Of a stretch of 64,000 bases of DNA, positions 8,354-17,916 are shown piece after piece. Each line of letters begins with the position of its first letter. The first letter of the stretch is position 1. A model generated the notes under the pieces. That model searched no databases and had not been told where the DNA came from. It was given only the letters and a program-made list of their open reading frames with translations. Source of the DNA: Pelomonas sp. CA6 (GTDB taxonomy: Bacteria > Pseudomonadota > Gammaproteobacteria > Burkholderiales > Burkholderiaceae_C); contig NZ_JAKZFD010000003.1 in the NCBI RefSeq assembly GCF_022549225.1, forward strand, positions 310,001-374,000. The letters run 5' to 3'. The position numbers and the translations under genes are program-made.

Positions 8354-10933
8354 TCAAGCTTCCTGGATGCGCCGGGCCAGGTGGGCCAGCGCCTCTTCCA
8401 CCTGGTCGACCAGCACCAGGCACAGGTCGCCCGGCTGCAGCCGCTCCAGCGCCCGGTCAATGGCGACGAATTCGCCGCGGATCTCCTCGATGTGCTTGGT
8501 GCGCGCGGCGTTCTGCAGGCCTTCGCGCAGCAGTGCCAGCACCTCGCCGTCCTCGCGGCCGCGCTGGCAGGCGTCCTGGAACAGGATGGCCTCGTCGAAG
8601 GCGTCGCCGAGGATCTGGGTCTGGACGCGGATGTCCTCGTCGCGGCGGTCGCCGGCACCGGAGATCACCACCGAGCGCTTGTGCGCCGGCATCGCCTGCA
8701 CGGCGGCCACCAGCGCGCGCATCGCGTCGCCGTTGTGGCCGTAGTCGGCGATCACGGTGGCGCCGCGGTAGTCCATCACGTTGAAGCGGCCGGGCACGTT
8801 GTCGGAGTCGCTGTTGAAGCTGGCCAGGCCGCGCTTGATCGTGTCCCAGTCCAGCCCCACGCCCCAGGCGGCGGCGACGGCGGCCATCGCGTTCTCGACC
8901 TGGAAGGGGATGCTGCCGGCGCGCGTAAACGGGATGTCGCGCAGCGGGATGGACTCGCGCCAGGCGCCCTGCGCGGCCACCAGGTGGTCGCCGTCGACGT
9001 AGACACAGCGCTTGCCCTGGGCGCGGTGGGTGGCCATCAGCGGATGGTGGCGGTCGCTGGCGAAGAAGATCACCTGGCCGGGGCAGACCGCAGCCATGTT
9101 GGCGACCACCGGGTCGGCCGCGTTGAGCACCGCATAGCCGTTCGCGGCCACGTTCTGCACGATCACGCGCTTGACCAGGGCCAGTTCCTCGACGGTGTTG
9201 AGGAAGTTCATGCCCAGGTGATCGCCCTCGCCGAGGTTGGTGACCACCGCGACCTGGCAGCGGTCGAAGCCCAGGCCCTCGCGCAGGATGCCGCCACGGG
9301 CGGTCTCGAACACCGCGGCCTCGACGTCCGGGTGCATCAGCACGTTGCGCGCGCTCTTCGGGCCGGAGCAGTCGCCGCTGTCGGTCTGGCGGCCGTCGAC
9401 ATAGACGCCGTCGGTGTTGGTCATGCCCACGCGCAGGCCCAGCGTCGCGAACATGTGCGCGATCAGCCGGCTGGTGGTGGTCTTGCCATTGGTGCCGGTC
9501 ACCGCGACGACGGGGATGCGGCCGTCCTCGGCCTTGTGGCCGGTGCCGAACAGGCTGGCGATGATGGCTTCGCCGACGTTGCGGCCCTTGCCGTAGGACG
9601 GCGACAGGTGCATGCGCAGCCCCGGCGCGGCGTTGACCTCGACGATGCCGCCGCTTTGTTCCTCCAGCGGGCGCAGCACGCTCTCGGCGACCACGTCGAC
9701 GCCGCAGACATGCAGACCGACGATCTGCGCCGCCGCGATGGCGCGCGCGGCGACCTCGGGGTGGACGTCGTCGGTCACGTCGGTGGCGGTGCCGCCGGTG
9801 GACAGGTTGGCGTTGTTGCGCAGGATCACGCGCCGGCCCTTTTCAGGCACCGAGTCGGGGGTCAGGTCTTGCAGCGCCAGGCGCGCGATGGCGATGTCGT
9901 CGAGGCGGATCTTGGTCAGCGAGGTCGCGTGGCCGTCGCCGCGCCGCGGGTCCTCGTTGACCTTGGCGACGAGCTGGCGCACGGTCTGCTGGCCGTCGCC
10001 GATCACGTTGGGCGGGTCGCGCCGCGCCGCCGCGACCAGCTTGTCGCCGACCACCAGCAGCCGGTAGTCGCTGCCGGGCAGGAACTTCTCGACCATGACC
10101 TGGCCGATCTCGTCGGCCGACTTGTAGGCCACCGCCATGTGCTCGCGCGTGGCGACGTTGACGGTCACGCCCTTGCCCTGGTTGCCGTCCTGCGGCTTCA
10201 CCACCACGGGCAGGCCGATTTCCAGCGCCGCGGCCCAGGCGTCATCGACCGAATCCACCGGCCGGCCGGTGGGCACGGGCACGCCGGCCGATTCGAGCAG
10301 GCGCTTGCACAGGTCCTTGTCCTGCGCGATGGACTCGGAAACGGCGCTGGTGGCGTCGACCTCGGCGGCCCAGATGCGGCGCTGCTTCACGCCCCAGCCC
10401 AGCTGCACCAGGCTGCCCTGGGTCAGGCGGCGGAAGGGGATGCCGCGCTTGACCGCGGCGTCGACGATGGAGCCGGTGGACGGGCCCAGGCGGATGTCCT
10501 CGTCGGTCTCGCGCAGCTGCGCGATCACCGCGTCGGCATCGAAGCTGCCGCCGGACAGCGCGGCGTTGACGAGTTCGCTGGCGCGCTCGAACGCCATGCG
10601 GCCGACGTCTTCCTCGCTGTACTCGACGACAACCTGGTAGGTGCCCGCCTCGGCGGTCACCTGGGTGTGGCTGTAGGTCACCGGGCAGCCGGCCTGGGCC
10701 TGCAGCGCCAGCGCGGCCTGTTCCAGCACATGGGCCAGCGACAACGGCGTCTGCTGGCTGTTGCTGGGCTGCAGCGGTCCGATCGCGGGGAACAGCGCGC
10801 GCAGTCGCGCCTCGAAACCGGGCAGCCCGGACATGGCGCGTTCGGCCGGCTCGCACAGGACCACCGCTTCGATGGCGGTGTGGCGGCTCCACATGTTGGG
10901 GCCGCGCAGGGCGCGGATGCGTGAGACTTGCAT
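8354..10933 (-). CDS. cphA: Cyanophycin synthetase
   Basis: An 859-residue enzyme that polymerises L-aspartate and L-arginine into multi-L-arginyl-poly-L-aspartate using two ATP per repeat. It carries all three regions: an N-terminal domain opening with the LRGPNMW signature (10-16); an ATP-grasp domain (about 205-470, with VVVKPQDGNQGKG and VEVNAAPG); and a Mur-ligase-like domain with an intact P-loop GTNGKTTT (480-487), TNLGEGDHLG, and the C-terminal lid DYGHNGDA. The length matches the family. It lies 43 bp after the cphA2-like gene, forming an operon that continues into the FUSC gene. No cyanophycinase is encoded in the window. Confidence 0.96.
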   Translation of the reverse strand: MQVSRIRALRGPNMWSRHTAIEAVVLCEPAERAMSGLPGFEARLRALFPAIGPLQPSNSQQTPLSLAHVLEQAALALQAQAGCPVTYSHTQVTAEAGTYQVVVEYSEEDVGRMAFERASELVNAALSGGSFDADAVIAQLRETDEDIRLGPSTGSIVDAAVKRGIPFRRLTQGSLVQLGWGVKQRRIWAAEVDATSAVSESIAQDKDLCKRLLESAGVPVPTGRPVDSVDDAWAAALEIGLPVVVKPQDGNQGKGVTVNVATREHMAVAYKSADEIGQVMVEKFLPGSDYRLLVVGDKLVAAARRDPPNVIGDGQQTVRQLVAKVNEDPRRGDGHATSLTKIRLDDIAIARLALQDLTPDSVPEKGRRVILRNNANLSTGGTATDVTDDVHPEVAARAIAAAQIVGLHVCGVDVVAESVLRPLEEQSGGIVEVNAAPGLRMHLSPSYGKGRNVGEAIIASLFGTGHKAEDGRIPVVAVTGTNGKTTTSRLIAHMFATLGLRVGMTNTDGVYVDGRQTDSGDCSGPKSARNVLMHPDVEAAVFETARGGILREGLGFDRCQVAVVTNLGEGDHLGMNFLNTVEELALVKRVIVQNVAANGYAVLNAADPVVANMAAVCPGQVIFFASDRHHPLMATHRAQGKRCVYVDGDHLVAAQGAWRESIPLRDIPFTRAGSIPFQVENAMAAVAAAWGVGLDWDTIKRGLASFNSDSDNVPGRFNVMDYRGATVIADYGHNGDAMRALVAAVQAMPAHKRSVVISGAGDRRDEDIRVQTQILGDAFDEAILFQDACQRGREDGEVLALLREGLQNAARTKHIEEIRGEFVAIDRALERLQPGDLCLVLVDQVEEALAHLARRIQEA

Positions 10934-10976
10934 GGTGTGGCGAAGTGGGTGTTCTCGAAAGGATGGCGCGCGCTTG

Positions 10977-13154
10977 TTACGGCAGTGCGGGCACGAAGGT
11001 GTCCAGGCCGGCGGAGATCAGCTCCGGCGAGACGCCCAGCGCCCAGGCCGTGGCCACCGCGGCCAGCACCACCTCGGCCTCGACCGGCTGACCGGCGGCG
11101 GCGAAGCGGGCCTGCAGCTGTTCGACATTGGCGCCCGACGTCTCGGCGCCGCCCTGGGCCAGCACCGCGGCGCCGCCCTGCAGGAAGACCGCGCGGCCGT
11201 CCCTGTCGCGGTGCTGGGTGATCGCGTCCAGGCCGCCGTCCAGCGCGTAGAACACGACCTCGCCATCGGACAGCTCGGCCATCTGGACCAGCTGCGGGTG
11301 GGCGGCGTTGAGCACGGCGGCGCCGTCGGGCAGCACCACGTCGACCTGGGTGCGCAGCACCTTGTACAGCTGCTCGTCGCTGCGGATGTCATGGGCTTCG
11401 AGCTGCGCGAGGCCGCCCATGTCCATCACCACGCCGACATGGCAGCGGTCGTAGGCCAGGCCGTGTTCCAGAATGCTGGCGGCGCCGTTCTCGGTGACGA
11501 TGGCGTCCACCGAGCGGTTCATCAGCAACCGGTGCGCGGCGGCCCAGTGGGCGCAGTCGCGGCGCTCGACGCGGCGGGTGCCCAGGAACAGCCCGTCGCC
11601 GCAGGCCAGGCCCACGTGGCGGCCGTTCAGGTGCAGCAGCCAGGCCACCAGGCGCGCCACCTGGGCGCCACCGCTGGAGCCGGCCACGCCGACGATGGGC
11701 ACGCGGCCATTCTCGTCAGCGGCGAACAGGTGGTCGATGATGGCTTGGCCGACCGGCTGGGGCATGCCCTCGGCCGGCTTCAGGTGCATCAGCAGGCCGG
11801 GCCCGGCATTGACCTCGACGATGGCGCCGCCGGTCTCGCTCAGCGGCTTGCTGATGTCGGTCGTGACCAGGTCCACGCCGGCGATGTCCAGCCCCACGGT
11901 GCGCACGGCCAGCGACACCGCATGCGCCACCTCCGGGTGGACCAGCGGCGTGCAGTCGTTCGCGACATTGCCGTTGCGCTGCACCAGCACGCGCCGGCCG
12001 GCCTCGAGTACCGAGTCGCCGGTCAGGCCCTGGCGCTGCAGGTCCAGCAGCACGACGGCGTCTTCGCGGATGTTGATGCGGTTGAGCGGGAAGTCCTCGG
12101 TCAATCCGCGGCGCGGATCGCTGTTGATCTGCAGGTCGATCAGCTCGATGACCGTATGCTGGCCGTCGCCGGCGATCCAGGCTTCCTCGCCGCGTGCCGC
12201 AGCGACCACCTGGCCACCGACCACCAGCAGGCGGTGCTCCATGCCGGGGATGTAGCGCTCCACCAGCACCTCGGAGCCTTCCTTCTCGGCGAGCTCGAAG
12301 GCCTGCATCACGTCTTCGCGCCGGCGCAGGTCCAGCGTGACGCCACGGCCGTGGTTGCCGTCCGAGGGCTTGACCACCACCGGCAGCCCCAGGTCCTCGG
12401 CGACCTCCCAGGCCTGTTCGGCGCTCTTCACCGGCTGGCCTTCCGGCACCGGCACGCCGACCGCCTTCAGCAGGCTCTTGGTCAGGTCCTTGTCGCCGGC
12501 GATGCTCTCGGCGATCGCGCTGGTCATGTCGGTTTCGGCGGTCCAGATGCGGCGCTGGCGGGCGCCATAGCCCAGCTGCACCAGGTTGCCGTCATTGAGG
12601 CGGATGTGCGGAATGCGCCGGTCGGTGGCCGCGGCGACGATGGCGGCGGTGGACGGGCCCAGGTAGCAGTCGTCCAGCTTGTCGCGGATCGCGTTGACCG
12701 CGGCGGCGACGTCGAACGGTTCGTCGTTGATGGTGGACATCAGCAAACGGTGGCCATGCTCCAGCGCGCAGCGCGCCACCTGCTCGTCACGGGCACGGAA
12801 GACCATGCGGTAGACGCCGGTCTGCGAGGTGGAGCGGGTCTGGCCGAAGCCGGTGGGCATGCCCGACAGGTTCAGCAGCTCAATGACGATGTGCTCCAGC
12901 ACATGGCCCATCCAGGTGCCGCCGGTGAGGCGCTGCAGGAAACCGCCGCGCTCGCCGACGCCGCAGTGGTGCTCGATCAGCGCCGGCAGCCGTTCGGTGA
13001 GCCGCTCGTTGAAGCCGGCAATGGTGTTGGAGGGGAATTCCTCCAGCTCTCCCAGGTCCAGCCAGGTTTCCAGCACCGGCCGGTAGGTCCACATGTTGGG
13101 TCCGCGCAAGTAGTTGATGCGCAACAGCTTGATGTCTTGGAATCGTCTGCTCAT
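10977..13154 (-). CDS. Cyanophycin synthetase paralogue with degenerate Mur-ligase site (CphA2-like)
   Basis: A 725-residue paralogue of CphA. The N-terminal domain (YLRGPNMW, 15-22) and ATP-grasp domain (VVVKPSDGNHGRG, VEVNAGPG) are well kept. The Mur-like P-loop, however, reads GVAGSSGGAQ (489-498), with no Lys-Thr, TNLGxDHLG has become MDMGGLAQLE, and the C-terminal lid with DYGHN is missing. In cyanobacteria, shortened CphA2 enzymes with one working ATP site polymerise beta-Asp-Arg dipeptides; betaproteobacteria such as Cupriavidus also carry a second cphA copy. A similar dipeptide-recycling role is plausible but unproven. ATG 13154 is used because it gives a start collinear with CphA; a TTG further upstream is unlikely. 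It is the first gene of the minus-strand operon. Confidence 0.9.
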   Translation of the reverse strand: MSRRFQDIKLLRINYLRGPNMWTYRPVLETWLDLGELEEFPSNTIAGFNERLTERLPALIEHHCGVGERGGFLQRLTGGTWMGHVLEHIVIELLNLSGMPTGFGQTRSTSQTGVYRMVFRARDEQVARCALEHGHRLLMSTINDEPFDVAAAVNAIRDKLDDCYLGPSTAAIVAAATDRRIPHIRLNDGNLVQLGYGARQRRIWTAETDMTSAIAESIAGDKDLTKSLLKAVGVPVPEGQPVKSAEQAWEVAEDLGLPVVVKPSDGNHGRGVTLDLRRREDVMQAFELAEKEGSEVLVERYIPGMEHRLLVVGGQVVAAARGEEAWIAGDGQHTVIELIDLQINSDPRRGLTEDFPLNRINIREDAVVLLDLQRQGLTGDSVLEAGRRVLVQRNGNVANDCTPLVHPEVAHAVSLAVRTVGLDIAGVDLVTTDISKPLSETGGAIVEVNAGPGLLMHLKPAEGMPQPVGQAIIDHLFAADENGRVPIVGVAGSSGGAQVARLVAWLLHLNGRHVGLACGDGLFLGTRRVERRDCAHWAAAHRLLMNRSVDAIVTENGAASILEHGLAYDRCHVGVVMDMGGLAQLEAHDIRSDEQLYKVLRTQVDVVLPDGAAVLNAAHPQLVQMAELSDGEVVFYALDGGLDAITQHRDRDGRAVFLQGGAAVLAQGGAETSGANVEQLQARFAAAGQPVEAEVVLAAVATAWALGVSPELISAGLDTFVPALP

Positions 13155-13211
13155 GAGGAAGAGGGCGAGATGAAGGGCGTGGCCGTCAGGGAAACGCAAA
13201 ACGTCATTGTG

Positions 13212-13221
13212 CGCTTAAGCG
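13212..13221. promoter_or_regulatory. Palindrome in the divergent cyanophycin promoter region
   Basis: CGCTTAAGCG is a perfect 10-bp palindrome near the middle of the 130-bp gap between the cphA2-like gene and the ABC exporter gene. Its position would let one factor control both directions. At ten bases it could be chance, and no regulator gene is adjacent. Confidence 0.25.
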
Positions 13222-13284
13222 AAAATCCCGCCAAAGATTCGCCGCCCTCGCGGGCAACTCGCACAATTCGACAACACAGACACG

Positions 13285-15567
13285 ATGCAGCATCCACATT
13301 CGGCGGCGGCGCCCGGTCAGCACCCGGCATGGGCAGAGATCCAGAAGCGCCTGAGTCCAGGCGAGAACGTTTGTGGCGGCCTCGAGGTTGACCTCGATGC
13401 CCGCATGCACTTCTCGCCCTGCCTGCTGGCCTTCACCGAACGACGCCTGATCGCCTGGGACTGCGCCAGTGGCGTCCTGCAGGACTGGCCGCTGCGGGCG
13501 GGCATGCGGCTGCGCATCTCGGACCAGTCCGGGCTGGGACAGCTGGACCTGATGGACGAACGCGGCCGCCAGGCCCTGTGGCGCTTCACGCTCAAGGTCA
13601 ACCTGCAGGCGCAGCGCTTCGAGGAGGCCTTCAACCACCGCGACCAGGGGCAGGATGTGCAGGCCGACGAGGCCCAGCTGTGCCCCAGCTGCCAGGCGGT
13701 GCTGCCCGAGGGCAGCGAGGAATGCCCCAGCTGCCAGCGCGAGCTGCACACGCCGCCGTCCACCTGGGTGCTGCTGCGCCTGTGGCGCTTCGCCAGGCCC
13801 TACCAGGGTCAGTTGTTGCTGGGCTTCCTGCTGATGATGGGCGCCACCGGCGCGACCCTGGTCTCGCCCTACCTGACCATGCCCTTGATGGACAAGGTGC
13901 TGATCCCGTTCCAGAACGGCCAGCAGATCGACCCCGGCCTGGTGGCGATGTACCTGAGCGGCCTGCTGGGCGCGGCGCTGGTGTCCTGGGTGCTGGGCTG
14001 GGCCAAGACCTACATCCTGGCCCTGGTGTCCGAGCGCATCGCGGCCGACCTGCGCACGGCGACCTTCGAACACCTGCTCGGGCTGTCGCTGGAGTACTTC
14101 GGCTCCAAGCGAACCGGCGACCTGATGAGCCGCATCGGCTCCGAAACCGATCGCATCAGCGTCTTTCTGTCCTTGCATGCGCTGGACTTCATCACCGACG
14201 TGCTGATGCTGGTGATGACGGCCCTCATCCTGTTCTCCATCAACCCCTGGCTGGCGCTGGCGACGCTGCTTCCGCTGCCCTTCATCGCCTGGATGATCCA
14301 TCTGGTGCGCGACCGGCTGCGCACTGGCTTCGAGAAGATCGACCGCGTCTGGGGCGAGGTGACCAGCGTGCTGGCCGACACCATTCCCGGCATCCGCGTC
14401 GTGAAGGCCTTCGCGCAGGAGCGCCGCGAGGCGCAGCGCTTCAAGGACGCGAACGCGCACAACCTGGCCGTCAACGACAAGCTGAACAAGACCTGGAGCC
14501 TGTTCTCGCCCACGGTGGCACTGCTGACCGAGATCGGCTTGCTGGTGGTCTGGGCCTTCGGCATCAGCCTGATCGCCGGCGGCCAGATCACCGTCGGCAC
14601 GCTGACCGCCTTCATCGCCTACATCGGCCGCTTCTACGGCCGGCTGGACTCGATGAGCCGCATCGTCTCGGTGACGCAGAAGGCCGCGGCCGGCGCCAAG
14701 CGCATCTTCGACATCCTGGACCACCAGTCCAACGTGCCCGAACCCAGCAACCCGGTGCAGCTGGCGTCGGTGCAGGGCGGCATCATGCTGCAGGACATCG
14801 GCTTTCGCTACGGCAATCGCAGCGTGATCCGGGGCCTGAACCTGGAAATCAAGCCCGGCGAGATGATCGGCCTGGTGGGTCACAGCGGCTCGGGCAAGAG
14901 CACGCTGGTGAACCTGATCTGCCGCTTCTACGACGTGACCGAAGGCGCGATCAAGGTGGACGGCGTGGACCTGCGCCGCTTCCGCCTGGCGGACTTCCGC
15001 CGCCACATCGGTCTGGTGCTGCAGGAGCCCTTCCTGTTCTTCGGCACCATCGCCGAGAACATCGCCTACGGCAAGCCGGGCGCGACGCGCGAGGAGATCG
15101 TCGCCGCGGCGCGCGCCGCGCATGCGCACGAGTTCATCCTGCGCCTGCCGCAGGGCTATGACTCGCTGGTCGGTGAGCGCGGCCAGGGCCTGTCCGGTGG
15201 CGAGCGCCAGCGCATCTCCATCGCGCGCGCACTGCTGATCGACCCGCGCATCCTGATCATGGACGAGGCCACCTCGGCGGTGGACACCGAGACCGAGAAA
15301 GAGATCCAGAAGGCGCTGGACAACCTGGTGCGGGGCCGCACCACGATCGCGATCGCCCACCGCCTCTCCACGCTGCGCAAGGCCGATCGCCTGGTGGTGA
15401 TGGACCGCGGCGAGATCGTCGAGGTGGGCCCGCACGACGAGCTGATCGAAAAACAGGGCGCCTACTGGCGCCTGTGGGAGGCGCAGGCCCGGCGCGTCGA
15501 GGCCGAGGGCGAAGGCGGTTTGATCGTCGTCGCACCGAATGCCAACGCCCACACCGCCAATGCCTGA
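13285..15567 (+). CDS. ABC exporter with N-terminal PH-like and zinc-ribbon extension, cyanophycin-linked
   Basis: A 760-residue half-transporter with permease and ATPase fused. Residues 1-120 look like a PH-like fold ([34 protein letters not shown]). A zinc ribbon follows with C133/C136 and C147/C150 (two CPSC motifs). Six TM helices lie at about 165-480. The ATPase has Walker [11 protein letters not shown] (near 531), LSGGERQR (near 635), Walker B ILIMDEA (near 656) and the switch His in IAHRLST. The exporter core resembles MsbA/lipid-type transporters. I recall that families named as cyanophycin-metabolism-associated ABC transporter share this form. The substrate is unknown. The DUF1854 start overlaps or follows its stop, and cphA2/cphA are divergent. 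Confidence 0.9.
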   Translation: MQHPHSAAAPGQHPAWAEIQKRLSPGENVCGGLEVDLDARMHFSPCLLAFTERRLIAWDCASGVLQDWPLRAGMRLRISDQSGLGQLDLMDERGRQALWRFTLKVNLQAQRFEEAFNHRDQGQDVQADEAQLCPSCQAVLPEGSEECPSCQRELHTPPSTWVLLRLWRFARPYQGQLLLGFLLMMGATGATLVSPYLTMPLMDKVLIPFQNGQQIDPGLVAMYLSGLLGAALVSWVLGWAKTYILALVSERIAADLRTATFEHLLGLSLEYFGSKRTGDLMSRIGSETDRISVFLSLHALDFITDVLMLVMTALILFSINPWLALATLLPLPFIAWMIHLVRDRLRTGFEKIDRVWGEVTSVLADTIPGIRVVKAFAQERREAQRFKDANAHNLAVNDKLNKTWSLFSPTVALLTEIGLLVVWAFGISLIAGGQITVGTLTAFIAYIGRFYGRLDSMSRIVSVTQKAAAGAKRIFDILDHQSNVPEPSNPVQLASVQGGIMLQDIGFRYGNRSVIRGLNLEIKPGEMIGLVGHSGSGKSTLVNLICRFYDVTEGAIKVDGVDLRRFRLADFRRHIGLVLQEPFLFFGTIAENIAYGKPGATREEIVAAARAAHAHEFILRLPQGYDSLVGERGQGLSGGERQRISIARALLIDPRILIMDEATSAVDTETEKEIQKALDNLVRGRTTIAIAHRLSTLRKADRLVVMDRGEIVEVGPHDELIEKQGAYWRLWEAQARRVEAEGEGGLIVVAPNANAHTANA

Positions 15568-15580
15568 CGAGGACGCAGCG

Positions 15581-16048
15581 ATGACGACGATTCAAAGCCT
15601 CAGCCGCAATGCCTTCGGCCTGCTGGAACTGGTGGATGCGCAGGGCCAGCGCCACGAGGGCGTGACGCCGGTGCGCGCGCACCCGCTGTCGGCGCCGGAG
15701 GAGGGCATCGCCCTGGTCGGCAGCGACGGCCACGAGCTCGCCTGGATCGACCGGCTGGACCAACTGCCCGCGGCGCCGCAGGCCCTGCTGCGCGAGGAGC
15801 TCGCGGGCCGCGAGCTGACCCCGGTGGTGCAGCGCCTGCTGGCCGTGTCGACCTTCTCCACGCCCAGCCAATGGACGGTGGAGACCGACCGCGGCACGAC
15901 CGATTTCATTCTGAAGAGCGAAGAGGACATTCGCCGCCTGGGCGATGGCCGGCTGCTGATCGCCGGCAGCCATGGCCTGCACTATCTGGTGGCGGACCGC
16001 TTCGCGCTGGACCGCCACTCGCGCAAGCTGCTCGAGCGCTTCCTCTGA
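15581..16048 (+). CDS. DUF1854 protein, cyanophycin-associated
   Basis: A 155-residue protein of the DUF1854 family, with no signal peptide, TM helix or recognisable catalytic motif. Features seen are an opening [36 protein letters not shown]-type beta segment (conserved Arg-Ala-x-Pro), HELAWI, a helix [16 protein letters not shown], and a second beta half [26 protein letters not shown] 15581 is preceded by GAGGA at 15569-15573; an earlier ATG at 15560 overlaps the exporter stop. It is co-transcribed with the ABC exporter, and family members tend to sit beside cphA genes (recollection). It may be a soluble partner or regulator of the exporter. Confidence 0.82.
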   Translation: MTTIQSLSRNAFGLLELVDAQGQRHEGVTPVRAHPLSAPEEGIALVGSDGHELAWIDRLDQLPAAPQALLREELAGRELTPVVQRLLAVSTFSTPSQWTVETDRGTTDFILKSEEDIRRLGDGRLLIAGSHGLHYLVADRFALDRHSRKLLERFL

Positions 16049-16051
16049 CCC

Positions 16052-16105
16052 CCGCCGGGGCTGGAGGCGGCGCCGCGGGGCGCCGCGCTGCCAGCCCGGC
16101 GGCGG
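16052..16105. terminator. Large bidirectional hairpin between DUF1854 and chemoreceptor genes
   Basis: Nested inverted repeats. The outer arms start at 16052 (CCGCCGGGGCTGG) and 16091 (CCAGCCCGGCGG), with one bulge. The inner perfect arms are GCGGCGCC (16067-16074) and GGCGCCGC (16079-16086). It lies between convergent stops. There is no T-tract, so termination efficiency is uncertain. Confidence 0.5.
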
Positions 16106-16111
16106 GCCGGA

Positions 16112-17677
16112 TCAGCTCAGCTTGAAGGTCGCGACCGCCTCGCTGAGGCGATGCGCCTGTTCGCGCATGGACTGCGCGGCGGCGGCCGACTCCTCCACCA
16201 GCGCCGCGTTCTGCTGGGTCATTTGATCCAGCTGGGTGACGGCCTGGTTGACCTGCTGGATGCCGTCGCGCTGCTCGCTGGCCGCGGCGGCGATCTCGCC
16301 GATCATGTCCGAGACGCGGCGCACCGCGGCGACGATGTCCTGCATGGCCTGCCCGGTCTGCTCCACCAGCGTCGCGCCTTGTTCGACATTGCCCACCGAG
16401 GTGCCGATCAGGCTCTTGATCTCCTTGGCCGCCTCGGCCGAACGCTGCGCCAGGCTGCGCACCTCGCCGGCCACGACCGCGAAGCCGCGGCCCTGCTCGC
16501 CAGCGCGGGCGGCTTCCACCGCGGCGTTCAGTGCCAGGATGTTGGTCTGGAAGGCGATGCCGTCGATCACGCCGATGATGTCGCCGATCTTGCGCGAGCT
16601 GTCGGTGATGGCCTGCATGCTGTCGGTGACCTGCTGCACCACCTCGCCGCCGCGCTGCGCGGCCTCGGCGGCGGAAACGGCCAGCTGGTTGGCCTGACGC
16701 GCGGTGTCGGCCGACTGCGCGACGGCGCCGCTCATCTGCTCCATCGAGCTGGCGGTCTGCTGCAGGTTGGACGCGGTCTGTTCGGTACGCGCGGACAGGT
16801 CATGGTTGCCCTGCGCGATCTCGCCGGCCGCGGTGCTGATTGAGTCGGTCGCGGCGCGCACCTGGCCCACGGTGTCGCGCAGCGAGTCCACCATCTGCTG
16901 CAGCCGGCCCAGCAGGCTGGTGTGGTCGCCGGTGCGCAGGCTCAGCGCCAGGTTGCCCTGGGCGACGTCGGTCATCGCCGCCATGGCGACCGAGGGTTCG
17001 CCGCCCAGCTGCTTCAGCACGCTGCGCACCACCGCCATGCCGACGGCCGCGACCCCCAGCAGCACCAGCAGGCCCAACCCGATGCGCGACAGCGCCTCGC
17101 TCATCACCAGGGTCTTGATGTCGTCCATGTACAGGCCCGAGCCCACCATCCAGTCCCAGTTGGGCACGCGCTTGACGTACTGCAGCTTGTCCACGGCCTC
17201 CTTCTGGCCGGGGCGGGGGAACTGGGTCTCCACATAGACCTGGCCGTCCGGGCTGCTGCGCATGCCGGCGACCAGCTTGGCGATGATGTCCTGGCCGCTG
17301 CCGTCCTTGACCTGGCCCACCATGTTCTTGCCGGCCCATTCGGGCTTGAACGGGTGCATCACGCTGACACCGTCCAGCGTCCAGGCGTAGAAGTACTCGG
17401 TCTTGCCGTCCTTGCCGCCATAGCGGCCCAGACGTATGGCTTCCTTGGCCGCGGCCTGCGCGGCGTCCTGGCTCAACTTGCCGCTGGCGGCCTGCTCCTG
17501 GTAGGCCATCACCAGGCTGTGCATGGACTCGACCGAGAGCTTCAGGGCCACTTTGCGGCCCTCCAGAATCTCTTGGTAGGACTGGTAGGCACTCATGCCG
17601 ACCAGGATCAGCATGCCCGCCATGGCGGCCAGGACCAGCAGTGCGATGCGCTGCTTGAAACTCACGGGGCTGTTCAT
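16112..17677 (-). CDS. Methyl-accepting chemotaxis protein with single Cache sensor
   Basis: A 521-residue chemoreceptor: TM1 about 10-30; a periplasmic single-Cache (sCache_2) domain about 35-190 with [14 protein letters not shown] and the closing [16 protein letters not shown]2 about 197-220; a HAMP segment; and a long cytoplasmic signalling coiled coil with the hairpin tip [20 protein letters not shown] (family-conserved). Ligands of this Cache class are often small organic acids; the actual ligand is not visible. No C-terminal CheR pentapeptide is present. ATG 17677 follows AGGAGA at a good distance. No che operon is adjacent. Confidence 0.93.
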   Translation of the reverse strand: MNSPVSFKQRIALLVLAAMAGMLILVGMSAYQSYQEILEGRKVALKLSVESMHSLVMAYQEQAASGKLSQDAAQAAAKEAIRLGRYGGKDGKTEYFYAWTLDGVSVMHPFKPEWAGKNMVGQVKDGSGQDIIAKLVAGMRSSPDGQVYVETQFPRPGQKEAVDKLQYVKRVPNWDWMVGSGLYMDDIKTLVMSEALSRIGLGLLVLLGVAAVGMAVVRSVLKQLGGEPSVAMAAMTDVAQGNLALSLRTGDHTSLLGRLQQMVDSLRDTVGQVRAATDSISTAAGEIAQGNHDLSARTEQTASNLQQTASSMEQMSGAVAQSADTARQANQLAVSAAEAAQRGGEVVQQVTDSMQAITDSSRKIGDIIGVIDGIAFQTNILALNAAVEAARAGEQGRGFAVVAGEVRSLAQRSAEAAKEIKSLIGTSVGNVEQGATLVEQTGQAMQDIVAAVRRVSDMIGEIAAAASEQRDGIQQVNQAVTQLDQMTQQNAALVEESAAAAQSMREQAHRLSEAVATFKLS

Positions 17678-17842
17678 CGCGACGTCTCCTTGAACTTACT
17701 CTTGTGTGCGGCCGGTGGACCGGGCGCTACGCGCATTCTTGTGGCGTTGAACGTATGTTGATCGCAGAAAAAGACGAGTTGAGTGAACCTGATCACTGCA
17801 GTTGGTGCAATGCACAACTTTTCCTCATCCGGTCCTACAATT

Positions 17843-17860
17843 GACGTTTACGTAAACGTC
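17843..17860. promoter_or_regulatory. 18-bp perfect palindrome, likely operator of the isovaleryl-CoA dehydrogenase gene
   Basis: GACGTTTACGTAAACGTC is a perfect palindrome, 56 bp before the ivd/liuA start, and overlaps a TTGACG (17841-17846) that could be a -35 box. In proteobacteria, leucine and isovalerate degradation genes are commonly repressed by the MerR-family LiuR, whose sites, as I recall, contain a TTTACGTAAACG-like core. That makes LiuR the first candidate, but no regulator gene lies in the window. Confidence 0.65.
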
Positions 17861-17916
17861 ACTCAAGCGACAGATCCGGTCCGCGGACGCGTCGCCATAA
17901 AACCAGGAGACACGCG

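Noticed and set aside
8381-10924. An 847-codon open frame opposite cphA
   Set aside because: It is the complement of a complete, motif-rich cphA. Its translation is His/Gln/Asp/Val-biased with no domain. Long antisense frames are expected at this GC content.
13263-13273. ACAATTCGACA occurs here and again at 32952-32962
   Set aside because: Two copies of an 11-mer in 64 kb before unrelated genes (ABC exporter and cheZ) are too little to call a shared operator.
10761-13391. An 876-codon open frame opposite the cphA2-like gene
   Set aside because: Same reason: biased composition and no motif, and it crosses the intergenic promoter region and two real genes.
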